Shown: positions 1 to 10,541, numbered from the stretch's first letter. The stretch: 64,000 nucleotides of DNA from Atrina japonica (GCA_030159075.1 BROG01000913.1:162654-226653), one strand, 5' to 3'. A program made the numbers and translations. The notes: generated by a model from the letters alone, not told the origin.

Positions 1-224
1 CTTTTGATCCCGACTAAGAAGTTTTCATTTATCCATTATTTGTCATTTTAACGTTAATCTTATTTGAACCGAAATTAAACGCCTTCATTTGATTTATAAA
101 AATATTTCGTCCTTAGAAAAACGGAAAAACATCACACAGAAACACTACCATATTAATAATTAGAGGCATCAGGAGATAATATACAAATTCGATGAACATT
201 GGGCAAACATTGAACATTGAACAT

Positions 225-275
225 TGAAAATTTAGAGGTGGGATCAGGTCTCATGGAGGAGTAAGTTATCTCTAG
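225..275 (-). mobile_element. Short relic of a PLE 3' end
   Basis: Carries the words found in the 3' tail of the larger PLE copies (a 'gtgggatcag' stretch followed by 'catggaggagtaag'). Nothing else of the element is present. The flanks at 1-220 and 280-800 are AT-rich with no recognisable gene. Confidence 0.5.
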
Positions 276-809
276 CTATTACATCTCAACCACATGTGCA
301 AAATATGTTGCCATTGACACGTCTACAACAACTTAGCTATACGCTGACGGACAAACGTAATAATATTCTTTTTAAATGTTTGTACAAACAAATTCTTATG
401 GTAGACAACTATAAACTTCAAAATAAGAGCAAAGTGACATTTCATTGGCATGATTACCTTATTTTATGATGTATAGTGCGACGACATAGGAATCAACGTT
501 ATTTGTATATAACTAAGGAATACATTTAGGTAATTTTAGGGGCTTAAATGTTACAATGTTTTGTTACAGATGTCTACATCTATTTTGAATTCGATCTTAG
601 GTGACGAAGTTTTATTTAGAGAAACGATCTTCAGTATTTATTGGCCTATTTTTGCAAAACTATAACTTTAGCATTAAATATTTACACCAGATAATCATGT
701 ACAGCGTATAGCTGTTGTACAAATAGAAGCGACATGGAGTTTTCACCCTGCTATCGTAGTATACAAATATTTCGTTTTGACGTTTATATAACCTCGTGTC
801 TATAATATA

Positions 810-2700
810 AAAAAATCCAGGTACCAAAGTATAAATCAATAGAATGCCCAGGACATATACAAATCCGGTAAAAATGGACAAACACGGACCTCTGGAAACC
901 AAGAGGTGGGGTCAGGTGCCATGGAGGAGTAAGCATCCCCTGTCGACCGGTCACACCCGCCTGAGTCCACAGTCAAGACCAATGAAATTTGTGAGGAGTG
1001 TATCCTCGTCACAATTGATACAGACGTCTCAACAACCGCCAACGAAAAGGCAACTCAACATTTCACCCAGTGAAACAGTGTAGTCGCAAACAAGACTATT
1101 ATACCGATCGTAAAATTTGCGGAACGTTGACATTAAACGCGGTTTTCGATATCCCTGTGTCAATAATTTGTCAGTGAGTAGTTTACCTCTGTATATGATA
1201 TCTTCATATGTTGTACACGCCCTGGCATATCGGATCATTTGTGGAATGTAAACTCCATATGCGGGTGACTGAGGGATATTACTACTTAAATGTGGAAAAT
1301 TTACGATGGGAAAGTCGGAATCGTCGCGTTTGTCGTATAGCTTAGTTGCTAATTTCCCGTCTGTGTTTACATTAAGTAAAATGTCTAACTATGAAGCGTG
1401 TGTGTTTGATTCTGTTGTATCTTTAATTTCTAATTCGCTGGGATATATCGCATTGGCATATGTATGAAAATTGTCATTATTAATTGACAAAACGTCGTCG
1501 AATATATCTAAATGTCAAATTAAAGGACACCGCTAAAATTTGTTTCTTTTGATTCAGTAGTTTCTGCATGAAGTCTGCTTCGTATGAATAAAGGAACAGG
1601 TCGGCCAATAAAGGAGCACAATTGGTTCCCATAGGTATGCTGACAGTTTGTTGAAAGACCACGTCTCCGAACATTACAAATATATTGCCTAATAGAAATT
1701 CCAGCATCTTTTTATATAAACTTCAGTGCATTTATGTTTAGAATCAGAGTGGTGTTAGACAAAATAAGTATCCTGATAGCCAATCACTAGATATTTAAAT
1801 TTTCGGGTACCACCTTTAGTAAAAAAAAACAGTTGTCTATGATGCTAAAAAGTATTTCTTTTAATTTTTTATGCGTAATAGTTGTGTAAAGAGTAGGGAA
1901 GTCATACGTTTTGATACTGTGAATTCGAGAAAAATTGTGTGTCTTTAAATTATCTAAAAGCTGTCTAGAATTCTTAAGTATCCACATCTGATTTACACCG
2001 CTTCTGGAATAAACAACTGTATAGTATTGTTGAAGTTTCTCCTTAACGGCTGTCAATATCTTGGTAAGGAGTAAAGATAAAAGTTTGATAGAACATTTGC
2101 TGGATCCTGCTATGTATATTTGCTTATATGGGGTTGTATGAAGTTTAGGTATCCAATATAGATGTGGTAGCTCAAAATCGGTATCCGTTGTAGGTATATC
2201 AAATGAGCGTTTTACGGACACGTGATTTTTAAGGATCTCGTCCTTTGAAAGTGAGCTATGTGTGTATGTAGGATTTCCAGAATTCGTATTAAACCCAAAT
2301 TCTTCTAATGAACAATTAAAGTAATGTGCCTTACAAATAAAATCTATATTATTTGAGGCTTTGTCTGCTGGTACTAGTACATATTGGTCATGTAATCTAT
2401 CCAGTTCAGTTACTACTTCTGGATAACTAAATACAGAGGGATAACGTGTTTTCATAGTCCCTTTAAGTTTTCGAATACGGGACTTTATCAACCATCGTAT
2501 GGCTTTCAGCCATTCAGACAAAGTGTCTGGTTCTACGTCTTCATGTTTGGCCCATCGTCTGGCATAATCTTCGACAGAATCCATAGCTAAACTGAAACTC
2601 TGACGCCAATTAAAGGAACGGACTTCCCGGTATTTAGGGCCCCTTAAAATAAGATTGTTTAGGCTTTCATTTTCAACAATAGAAACATCATAATTTTAGC
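810..2700 (-). pseudogene. Penelope-like retroelement, RT ORF broken, 5'-truncated
   Basis: Reverse-transcriptase ORF read on the minus strand from about 2697 down to 1030, followed by a 3' UTR to about 810. The N-terminal block stays open from 2697 to 1787. It contains a VPADKAS motif (RT1 region), a WIPKLH motif (RT2 region of PLE-type RTs) and a YDFPTLYTTI segment around the first catalytic Asp. A frameshift near 1710-1790 moves the PMGTNCAPLLADL block into another frame (1707-1480). There the expected Y-x-D-D catalytic box is itself frame-broken (it reads FRYIRR). A last block (1238-1029) holds the C-terminal part. No GIY-YIG endonuclease is visible. Assignment to PLE rests on the RT motifs; the exact clade (Neptune/Penelope/other) is not settled. 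Dead copy. Confidence 0.7.
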
Positions 2701-3345
2701 TGTAAAATATCTAGCAGATCTTAAAACAATCTAGAAATGACATGGAAAAAATTGCAAAATTAGTAAAGGTTACTATTGTAAAAGTTAGTTTGTCCCCTGT
2801 TTTATCACGCATAAATCAGCGCATTTTGTATATGATTTACAAGTAACACTACTCACTAGAATAAGTATGCGATATTGAAATCAACATTTCTAATGTCCCA
2901 GCTGTGTTTTATGCCAAATAAGGTGAGGTATTACCATACAATTGTCAAAAATAATACGCACGTGTACAAATTGAACTAACATAATTGTTTGAAGATATAC
3001 AATTCGATTTTATGTGTTTTTGAACACCTTGTTTGTAAGATTTGAATATTTGGATCGGACATTTATTAGAAAAGTTCAAAAGGTATAACTGAAGCACTGA
3101 CTCACAACGGTGAACCAAATTATCATCAGATCGTCCATACATTAAATAAGATTGTTCTAGAAAATTGACAGAAACTCTTTAGATAACAGTTACGTGCAGT
3201 TGGTGCAATTGTTTAACAAGACCTCGTATGTGTTCATGCATTTTTTACTCACCATTAAAATCATAATAAAAATGAATGAAATGAATCTGATGTCGTTTGA
3301 TAAAAACTTAAATAATTTACGGTACAAAAATTTGAACAACAACAA
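2701..3345. other. Gene-poor stretch
   Basis: AT-rich sequence between the PLE relic and the poly(A) region of shematrin A. No repeat family, RNA gene or credible ORF was recognised. Confidence 0.5.
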
Positions 3346-3369
3346 AGAAACATATATGCAGAAATGACG

Positions 3370-3375
3370 TTTATT
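3370..3375 (-). terminator. Poly(A) signal of shematrin-like gene A
   Basis: AATAAA on the minus strand, 63 nt downstream of the stop codon at 3438. The surrounding 3' UTR (about 3355-3435) aligns with the 3' UTR of gene B (12640-12740): shared 'gaaatacaac' and 'acaagaaat' words in the same order. Confidence 0.7.
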
Positions 3376-3437
3376 TGAAATACAACACAATGACAAGAAA
3401 TGATGAAACAAACGGTCCTCTTGGCGTCTTCATAGAT

Positions 3438-4346
3438 TTAGTATACCGATTTTGTATGGCGACCTGTAAAGATTATATATTTTAAATAAGTATGTGATAA
3501 TGAAGGATGATTATTTGTCTAAATGAGACCATCAATGCTAATTAAAGATAAATAGAATTTATGAAAAATTAATTTTGCTACATTTTATCTATTGCTGAAA
3601 AACGTTATCTTGTTCATTTGTTGGAAAATTATTTTTGTGTATTATTAAGCTTTCTGAACGTGTTTAAATAGAATTAAAATTGATACATTCTGTAAAAACG
3701 AACAGACATATAAGAGAGACTGGTTTTAACCGCTAGATTTTATATCCACATTTACATAAATAATAGAAATTAGAAGTTTATGAAAATGATAGAAGTAAAA
3801 TGTATTACGTCTATATCTTGGATATCCTGAGTAATATCCACCTCCTAAACCTCCGAATCCATTATATAGGCCATAACTTCCGGGAAAACTGTATCCATAG
3901 CTACTGTATCCAAGTCCTCCATATAGTCCTGAGCCATAGCCGCCATAATTGTAAAGGCTAGGAAAACCATATCCATAGCTGCTGTAGCCAAGTCCTCCAT
4001 AAAGTCCTGAGCCTAAACCGCCATAGCCACCTGGAAATCCATATCCTATACTATATCTTCTATAATGACCGCCATTTCCACCAGGATAACCATATCCATA
4101 GCCATATCTGTATCCCAAACCACCGAATCCTGGATATCCATATCCTCCATACCCACCATATAAACCTCCATATCCACCATACAAACCACCAAATCCACCA
4201 TACAGACCTCCTGATCCACCATACCCTCCTAATCCACCATACCCTCCATATCCACCAAACCCTCCGTATCCACCATAAAATCCATCATCAAAATCAAATG
4301 TCGCTAAACTTAAGCCAACAAAAAGACACAGGAGAAATATCTTCAT
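3438..4346 (-). CDS. Shematrin-like shell matrix protein A (3 exons, 187 aa)
   Basis: Secreted glycine/tyrosine-rich protein of the shematrin type, known in pearl oysters as a mantle product deposited in the shell organic framework. The start Met is at 4346-4344, just after a splice acceptor (AG at 4363-4362, exon 2 begins 4361). Coding exon 2 is 3809-4346. Donor GT is at 3808-3807 and the acceptor AG at 3465-3464. Exon 3 codes from 3463 to the stop at 3438. Phase is consistent (538 + 26 nt = 188 codons including stop). Residues 1-15 (MKIFLLCLFVGLSLA) are a signal peptide. The body is GGY/GGL/GYG repeats. The last exon adds a basic tail, giving a C-terminus RYRRRHTKSVY, matching the basic, Tyr-terminated tail typical of shematrins. 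A longer open frame upstream of the Met reads into intron 1 and is not coding. Direct paralogue of gene B. Confidence 0.88.
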
Positions 4347-4361
4347 AATGACTTCGTTTGT

Positions 4362-5157
4362 CTGTAAATGAACCAGTAAACCAATGTATAACATAATTAT
4401 TAGCAATAGCATCATTTTTACAATAATCACAACGAAACCGATATTTAAGAAATTATCATAAGCTCTCAAAAAATTTAAAACTAATTTTACAATTTGACTT
4501 CACATTTCAACATTTCGTGACTTCATTTTTACGCTTTAAGATATAATGAAGATGTACTGATATATATCAGAAACTCCAAGTCATATAATAATCTGTTTAA
4601 TTCCAAGCTATTTTTGTTAGTATTGTTGAATAGTTATATTTTTAACAAGTTAAAAGCACACGCAATTTATCAATTGCCGCATCATATTCTAAAATAATAC
4701 AGAAAATTTAGAAGATATCATCAAGATACCATGTCTGTCAATGGATAACACGTGTGTTTACGTATGCACTACGTAGCAACATAATCATTAAACATGTATG
4801 AGATCCTGCTCCGCATACCGACATGAATTATGTATAGGAAGGCAATAAACAGTGTAATGATAATTTGCTTGGATACCAATATCAAAATCTACAAGTTTGA
4901 TTTGTGTTAAAAATTATTGCAAGTTGTATTTGCATTCGTCGAAATATGAAGTAAAGGTCTTTTAATCGTGTTAATCAAAACTGCTTTAAGTTAAAACATA
5001 TTTTTCAAAACAATATTTTTGTAACTCAAATTTTGTATTCATAAAACAAAAAATGAAAAATCTAAACTGGTTTCATTTTTTTCTTTTTTTTTGATAATTT
5101 AAGTAAAGAACCACATAGAAAAAGACAACGGCAAATTAGTAAATATCAGATATCATT

Positions 5158-5192
<35 letters not shown>

Positions 5193-5297
5193 CTCTAAAC
5201 TTTTAAAAGCAAATGTAATAAATTTGTTACTGAATAGAAAATGCAAAATGTAAAGAATTATGAATGATTTATAAATACACAGTAAATGTATACTCAC
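4362..5297 (-). other. Intron 1 of shematrin-like gene A
   Basis: Runs from donor GTGAGTA (5297-5291) to acceptor AG (4363-4362). It contains a (TAA)n microsatellite at 5159-5190 and otherwise AT-rich sequence; no other feature seen. Confidence 0.7.
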
Positions 5298-5376
5298 TCA
5301 AGTACGCTGTGGATATATCGATCTATTGGAGTGGAAGACCTGTTGTAATGATTCGAGACCGGACCACCCTTTTATA
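5298..5376 (-). promoter_or_regulatory. Core promoter and non-coding exon 1 of shematrin-like gene A
   Basis: TATAAAAGGG on the minus strand at 5376-5367. A transcription start is expected about 30 nt downstream, near 5340 (inferred). A short 5'-UTR exon then ends at 5298, directly before a GTGAGTA donor. The same arrangement (TATA, about 40-nt exon, donor) occurs in gene B. Confidence 0.75.
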
Positions 5377-5510
5377 CGATTTCATCTCGTAACATGATTA
5401 ATTACTGGTCAAAACTTTGACAAGGAAATTTAAATTTGATTTAACAAATGACAAAGATTTTTGATTGCAGTGTTTTTGTCACGTTAATAAATGAGAAGGC
5501 ACACCTGAAC
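5377..5510 (-). promoter_or_regulatory. Upstream promoter block shared by both shematrin-like genes
   Basis: Sequence just upstream of the TATA box aligns over about 110 bp with 15586-15700 upstream of gene B. Shared words in the same order include 'ttactggtcaaa', 'acaaggaaat', 'aaatttgattta' and 'aaatgaga'. This suggests inherited regulatory DNA from the gene duplication; no specific factor site is claimed. Confidence 0.6.
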
Positions 5511-6565
5511 GACTCCACACCATCCCTGGTATTTTTCATAATTTGACCAATAATATAAGCTTTTACTTTAATCTATCAAAATCGTCATCTTGTGGACAGG
5601 TACATATGATTTCATTATTCATTTTTAATCAGTAAAAGTCATTTGTTTCCCTCAATATGGTGACATTAATTAGCATAATTATGGTTTTCATACAAGACAA
5701 CAAATCGCCCCAGGAGATCAAAATGATAAAGTTAAGTTGGTCTGACTCCACCACTGTCAATTTCATTTTGGTCAGAATACCGAAGGTGTAAGGACAGAGT
5801 ACATTTTCTAACAGCATAGAACCTCTTGTATAGTATGTAACTGCTTTGTCATACAGAGAATCTTGAGGTTACAAAAAGTGTAATTTAGAATGCCCATGGT
5901 TGATTCCTATGTTTCAACCATTATCCCGATACATTTGTAGTCTGCCATTGCAGTTATATACAACAAACACGAACAAACACACAGGCGCGCACACGCGGTT
6001 TGTTTTAGTCCCATATGAGTTAGCTTGCATGCCCTTTTGTCATAGTTGTGTATAAAACTTTATATCCTATATATATTCTATTTTACAATTTAAATTTTAC
6101 TTAATATTGGGCAGAAGTTGACAATTTTTCTCTCAAGATTTGATGGAAAGTAAAACCTGTGTTTAGACCTATATTGTTTTTATAAACCGATTCAGCGATG
6201 GATAAAACAGTGTCCGTTTGTGCTAGATAATCCCGGGTTTCAATCCACATACAGGGACCATAGATGACGATACGGACTGTAAGTACCGCTTTTATTGATC
6301 ACTATCAATGAAGATGTTAAGCCTATGGAATTTCTATACTAATATTTATTATAAGTGTAAGATATTTTTGTGAAAACATTAAAAGATGTGTTTGTCAGTA
6401 ATGTTTTAACCTAATGTCATTGGGTTAAAGTACTGTTAAAAAACGAGGTTGTTCTCATTCACACAATATGACATTATACATGAATTATCATTTAACATCT
6501 GGGCTATGCCGTCGGTTAATTTTTAAAGTCTGACGTTTATATTCTAAACGAATGTTAGTTTAGAC
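5511..6565. other. Gene-poor stretch
   Basis: AT-rich intergenic DNA with no recognised gene or repeat family before the hammerhead-repeat region begins. Confidence 0.45.
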
Positions 6566-6569
6566 ACAA

Positions 6570-6865
6570 ATATTATAAACATAATATCAATGTTACAGTG
6601 CTCACGTCGATCGTTTCTGTCAATAAGACTTCATCAGCTGAGCTTCAATTTTAAATAGACTTTCTAAAGGGAAAGTGATATAACACCAGGCCAAATAATA
6701 AATCTAAAGGAATAGCAAATCCGTCTAAGAGTAACCACTGTAAAAAGATGATTATCTTAGTTTTTGAATAATTAAGAATTTAATTGTTGTTATCAGCGTT
6801 AAATATTAATTTAGTATTAAGATAATTTGCTAGTGCCGAAATACCAAGTACTGACAGAAAAGCAG
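6570..6865 (-). repeat. Diverged unit of the hammerhead-bearing repeat
   Basis: Most of one repeat unit, diverged from the tandem units at 7040-8090 but aligning along its length (shared 'taagagtaaccactgtaaaa' block and the hammerhead-like block at 6600-6643). Confidence 0.7.
6600..6643 (-). ncRNA. Hammerhead-like motif, cleavage site damaged
   Basis: Minus strand reads stem I strand GCTCAG, CTGATGA, a stem-loop GTC-TTATT-GAC flanked by A's, GAAAC, GATCG, then GAC where GUC is expected, then GTGAGC. The two core strands are intact but the nucleotide equivalent to U16.1 is changed, so activity is doubtful. Confidence 0.55.
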
Positions 6866-7304
6866 ACATTTCTTAATTAATGTATTATGACAAAATATAT
6901 AAAAAATCAATGACGATATATACAAACTAAAACAAGTTAATTTTTGCGGTTTTTTTTATTTGTATGGTACGCCAAAATCACATTAATGAGTTAAACCTAG
7001 TTTTTCTATTGATTTATACGTTGGTATATGAGATTTTTTATATCATACAAGGCCAAATAGTATCTATAAAAGATTAGCCGAAATCCGTCTAAGAGTAACC
7101 ACTGTAAAAAATGACTATCTTAGCTTTAGAAAATTAATGAATTTAAAATTGTTAACAGTGCCAAATATTACTTTAGTATAAGATGAACAGCTGGTACCGA
7201 ATACCAGGTACTAGGTTTATGTATACCCTCGGGTACTCAAACGGTCCACCAGCAATGGCAACGACCTAGTGGTTATAAATATCATAAACATAATACCAAA
7301 GTTA

Positions 7305-7357
7305 GGATGCTCAAGACAATATCGTTTCTCTCAATTAGACTTTATCAGTTGAGATCC
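7305..7357 (-). ncRNA. Hammerhead-like motif, array unit 1 (G8 mutated)
   Basis: Same layout as the intact motif at 8022-8074 but the first core strand reads CTGATAA instead of CTGATGA. The position equivalent to catalytic G8 is A, and stem I is weakened (TCTCAA). GAAAC, GTC and TTGAGC are kept. Probably inactive. Confidence 0.6.
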
Positions 7358-7660
7358 AATTTGAAAAATATGTGCATTTTCTAAAGATAAAGTGGTATCA
7401 TACAAGGCCAAATAATATCTCTAAAAGTATAGCCGAAATTCGTCTAAGAGTAACCACTGTAAAAAAATGACTATTTTAGCTTTAGAAAATTTTCGAATTT
7501 AAAATTGTTAACAGTGCCAAATATTACTTTAGTATAAGATGAACAGCTGGTACCGAATACCAGGTACTAGGTTTATGTATACCCTCGGGTACTCAAACGG
7601 TCCACCAGCAATGGCAACGACCTAGTGGTTATAAATATCATAAACATAATACCAAAGTTA

Positions 7661-7713
7661 GGATGCTCAAGACAATATCGTTTCTCTCAATTAGACTTTA
7701 TCAGTTGAGCTCC
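7661..7713 (-). ncRNA. Hammerhead-like motif, array unit 2 (G8 mutated)
   Basis: Stem I strands GCTCAA and TTGAGC pair fully and GAAAC and GTC are intact, but the core is CTGATAA (G8 to A). Probably inactive as DNA-encoded here. Confidence 0.65.
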
Positions 7714-8021
7714 AATTTGAAAAAAATATGTGCATTTTCTAAAGATAAAGTGGTATCATACAAGGCCAAATAATATCTCTAAAAGTATAGCCGAAATTCG
7801 TCTAAGAGTAACCACTGTAAAAAAAATGACTATCTTAGCTTTAGAAAATTTTCGAATTTAAATCGTGTTAACAGTGCCAAATATTACTTTAGTATAAGAA
7901 GAACATCTGGTACCAAAATACCAGGTACTAGGTTTATGTATACCCTCGGGTACTCAAACGGTCCACCAGCAGTGGCAACGACCTAGTGGTTATAAATATT
8001 ATAAACATTATACCAAAGTTA

Positions 8022-8074
8022 GGATGCTCAAGACAATATCGTTTCTCTCAATTAGACTTCATCAGTTGAGCTCC
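8022..8074 (-). ncRNA. Type I hammerhead ribozyme candidate, array unit 3
   Basis: Minus strand order: GGA-GCTCAA (stem I), CTGATGA, stem II region AGTC-TAATT-GAGA, GAAAC, short stem III (A-C pairs with G-T around a GATATT loop), GTC, then TTGAGC-A-TCC. GCTCAA/TTGAGC gives 6 bp. GGA/TCC extends it past a single-A bulge. Predicted cleavage falls between 8032 and 8031. A 2-bp stem III is characteristic of type I hammerheads in newt satellite 2, schistosome and PLE-associated repeats (family knowledge), which act best as dimers. Weak point: stem II here has few pairs (the GAGA side differs from the GACA of other copies). Confidence 0.68.
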
Positions 8075-8251
8075 AATTTGACTGAAGAAATACTTGGTTT
8101 AACTGATGAAGCACACCAAAATTACAATAATGAGTTAATCCTAGTTTAACTTATTTTGTGATTTTGGCGCAGTTAAACTTATTTTTTCTCCAGATAATGT
8201 GGGTCACTGAGAAAAACTAGGTTTAAATGGAGAAAAACTAGGTTTAACTGA

Positions 8252-8291
8252 GAAAAACTCGGTTTAACTAATCAATATGATTTTGGCGTTC
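8252..8291. repeat. Right terminal inverted repeat of the TIR element
   Basis: Inverted partner of 6967-7006; ends in GGCGTTC on the plus strand. Confidence 0.6.
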
Positions 8292-8479
8292 CCTATATTT
8301 GTATGTAGTTTTTTAATTTAGTTCAGTTTTATTATATATCAAACTAAATAAGTCAAATGAGTACTGCGTAGCTCGGAAAAAGTAACTACATGTATTCAAA
8401 TATATATATAAATACATGTATATATAAATATAATATATAAAATCACATACACCAGAGAATCAGTCTTCAGGATGTCCAT

Positions 8480-8600
8480 GATACAATATACATATCTAGG
8501 GGTGGGATCAGGTGCCATTGAGGAATAAGTATCCCCTGCTAACCGGTCACACCCGCCGTGGGTCCACAGTCAAAAATGAAATATGTGAAGAATAAGTCCT
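8480..8600 (-). mobile_element. PLE 3'-end fragment
   Basis: Matches the PLE 3' UTR at 890-980 ('ggtgggatcaggtgccat', 'ccggtcacacccgcc', 'tccacagtca'). No RT sequence accompanies it. Confidence 0.65.
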
Positions 8601-9320
8601 CGTTACAATCGACTCACCAGTAGATCCTGAAAAAATGTTTTCAGCAATTTAGGTAATATATTACATATATTACCTTTTTAGGATCTGATGTTATTTTATG
8701 TTATTGTTCAACAAACCTGTCAGGAGAGATAAAATCGTGAAATGCATAACTAGTGGAATCAATACCCTATACAATATTCTATTTCAAGTCGGTTCTCAAT
8801 CAACGTTGACTATAGTAATACTCTCTGACTGTCATTGAGATCATTAGTATAACCATTGGGCCATATCAAGCAATTAAAAAATATATAAACACACACATGT
8901 ACTTAAGATCAGTTACATACTTTCATAATATCTACATTCACACCACCATTCTGGTAAATGCATTTTTAAAAATCACATTTAATTTCTTTATACACTAGTA
9001 TTTCCTGTGCACTGACCAATTTTTTAACTCTCAATTGTTAATATATTTTGTACCAGTAATTTAAAGAAGGATACCTGTATCAGATGTTAAGAAAAGCTCA
9101 GACGTCACAGACACCAAATAAGTTTACAGCAAACGAAAAAATATGTTAAAACTGGCCAATTATGGTACTTATACGATATATAGGGACATGTTAGACATCG
9201 AGGTCATAATGCCTACCCGGGAAAATTGACTACAACAAACATCTGATAAAAATGCTTATGTGAGTAAAAAGCTCATATAAACTAACAAAATACATGGTTT
9301 GGAGTTGGAATATTAATAGT
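8601..9320. other. AT-rich stretch with one dispersed repeat
   Basis: Positions about 8905-9030 resemble 52335-52450 (shared 'tactttcataatatctaca' and a following 'aaatcacattt'). The rest shows no recognised feature. Confidence 0.45.
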
Positions 9321-9339
9321 TTCCAGGGAACTGGACCAC

Positions 9340-9435
9340 CTCCGAGACAGAAGCCCCAAAATGACCCCAAAGAGGTTTCTGCTAAGCACCGGCCGTGCGT
9401 CCACAATCAGGACATTAATCCTCGTTACAATCGAT
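9340..9435 (-). mobile_element. Diverged PLE 3'-end fragment
   Basis: Degenerate match to the same 3' UTR words ('caccggccgtgcgtccacaa', 'cctcgttacaatcgat'). Confidence 0.4.
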
Positions 9436-9892
9436 ATAACATCTGTTGAACAGGTACGATATTTTATTTCACTGGAATATCCATTCCATTGACAGATAAT
9501 TAACTTACAGTATATTTACACCCTTTTTTATTTCAACTGACTAACAAAATATCTAATGCGAATTTTTGAAAACTCATTGAATATATAGATCTTAATTGTA
9601 TAATACATTTCAACTGTTAGTGTAGATATAAAGCATATCCTTTTCGATTCATTGGTGGGGATACTGAAGAAGGGACAGGAAAATAAACTAGTGAATTTGC
9701 TTGAATTAGTAAAACGAGAAATCTTAAAATGCTAATATTTATCTACCTTACAAGGTTTCATTTTTCAAATATATTAAATAGGTACATGTATATACATTTT
9801 CATTTAACAGACGAAAAGCACATATATTAGGAAAGACAAATGTACATATGGTAGCTATAAGAATTTGCCGGAAGTGTAATAAAAATGTGAAT

Positions 9893-10264
9893 CTAAATAT
9901 TACAAACATATTACCCAAGTTATAATGCTCCAGACGATATCGTTTCTGTCAATAAGACTTCATCAGTTGAGCAGTATGTGTATTTTCTAAAGATAAAGTG
10001 GTATCATACAAGGCCAAATAATATCTCTAAAAGTATAGCCGAAATCCGTCTAAGAGTAACCACTTTAAAAAAAATGACTATCTTAGCTTTAGAAAATTTC
10101 GAATTTAAATGGTGTTAACAGTGCCAAATATTACTTAAGTATAAGATGAACAGCTGGTACCGAAATAACAGGTACTAGGTTTGTGTATACCCCGGGGACT
10201 CAAACGGTCCACCAGCAGTGGCAACGACCTAGTGGTTATAAATATTATAAACATATTACCCAGG
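9893..10264 (-). repeat. Single hammerhead-bearing repeat unit flanked by partial repeats
   Basis: One complete unit of the family seen at 7040-8095. 'acatattacc' recurs at 9906 and 10251, so the unit is about 345 bp and its two ends overlap in sequence, as expected of a unit excised from or derived from a tandem or circular form. Confidence 0.75.
9927..9972 (-). ncRNA. Type I hammerhead ribozyme candidate (best core)
   Basis: Minus strand: GCTCAA, CTGATGA, A-GTC-TTATT-GAC-A (3-bp stem II), GAAAC, then the palindromic ACGATATCGT forming stem III (up to 4 bp), C17 completing the GTC triplet, and TGGAGC pairing with GCTCAA at five of six positions. All core positions of the family consensus (CUGAUGA, GAAA, UH at the cleavage site) are present. 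Predicted scission is between 9933 and 9932. An A-A apposition flanks stem II at the core, which is unusual but constant in the family. Confidence 0.7.
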
Positions 10265-10498
10265 GTTTTATATTTATTGATTTATTCTGAATTTTTGTTC
10301 AATTTGCTTTTATAAAAGGTGTGTTAATTTTTTTTAAAAAAAAATCAATATATCAGTCACATACATATTTTTATTTCACTATTTGTAATTGAAAGTCGTC
10401 CTGAGTCATTGAGGGAAAAAAGTTTTATGTGATGGTTTACCTCTTGATATAAAAAACATAATGCCAAAGTTATAATTTTCAAAAAGGCCAAAACAAAT

Positions 10499-10541
10499 GC
10501 TTAACACGATCATTTCTGTCAATTAGACTTCATAAGTTTTA
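10499..10541 (-). ncRNA. Decayed hammerhead-like relic
   Basis: Retains GTC-TAATT-GAC and GAAA but the core reads CTTATGA and the cleavage triplet is lost. Belongs to a sub-family with an extra 'tttggcctttttgaaaa' segment downstream. Confidence 0.4.

Larger units (their letters stand above)
7040..8095 (-). repeat. Tandem array of about 360-bp units with hammerhead motifs
   Basis: Three consecutive near-identical units. The same landmark recurs at 7203, 7559 and 7920, and the hammerhead block at 7305, 7661 and 8022, giving periods of 356 and 361 bp. Read on the minus strand, predicted cleavage-to-cleavage monomers are 8031-7671 (361 nt) and 7670-7315 (356 nt). A further unit lies at 9893-10264, a diverged one at 6570-6865, and relics at 21.4, 45.5 and 48.6 kb. 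Confidence 0.85.
6967..8291. mobile_element. TIR-bounded element carrying a tandem hammerhead array
   Basis: Left end 6967-7006 and right end 8252-8291 are inverted repeats of 40 bp (35 of 40 positions match by eye), starting G-T/A-ACGCCAAAATCA. Both outer flanks contain 'tatttgtatg' (ending 6966; 8296-8305). This is a possible 10-bp target duplication, but it is offset by 4 bp on the right. The interior holds about three tandem units with hammerhead motifs and, near the right end, three short 'gagaaaaactaggttta'-type subterminal repeats (8210-8270) and partial TIR-like copies (8110-8180). There is no transposase ORF, so it is non-autonomous. Superfamily unassigned. Confidence 0.55.

Noticed and set aside
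4347..4469. Extended N-terminus of shematrin A (41 extra codons) and similar 8 codons for B
   Set aside because: An AG acceptor lies just before the conserved MKIFLLCLFVG start; the extension is intron.
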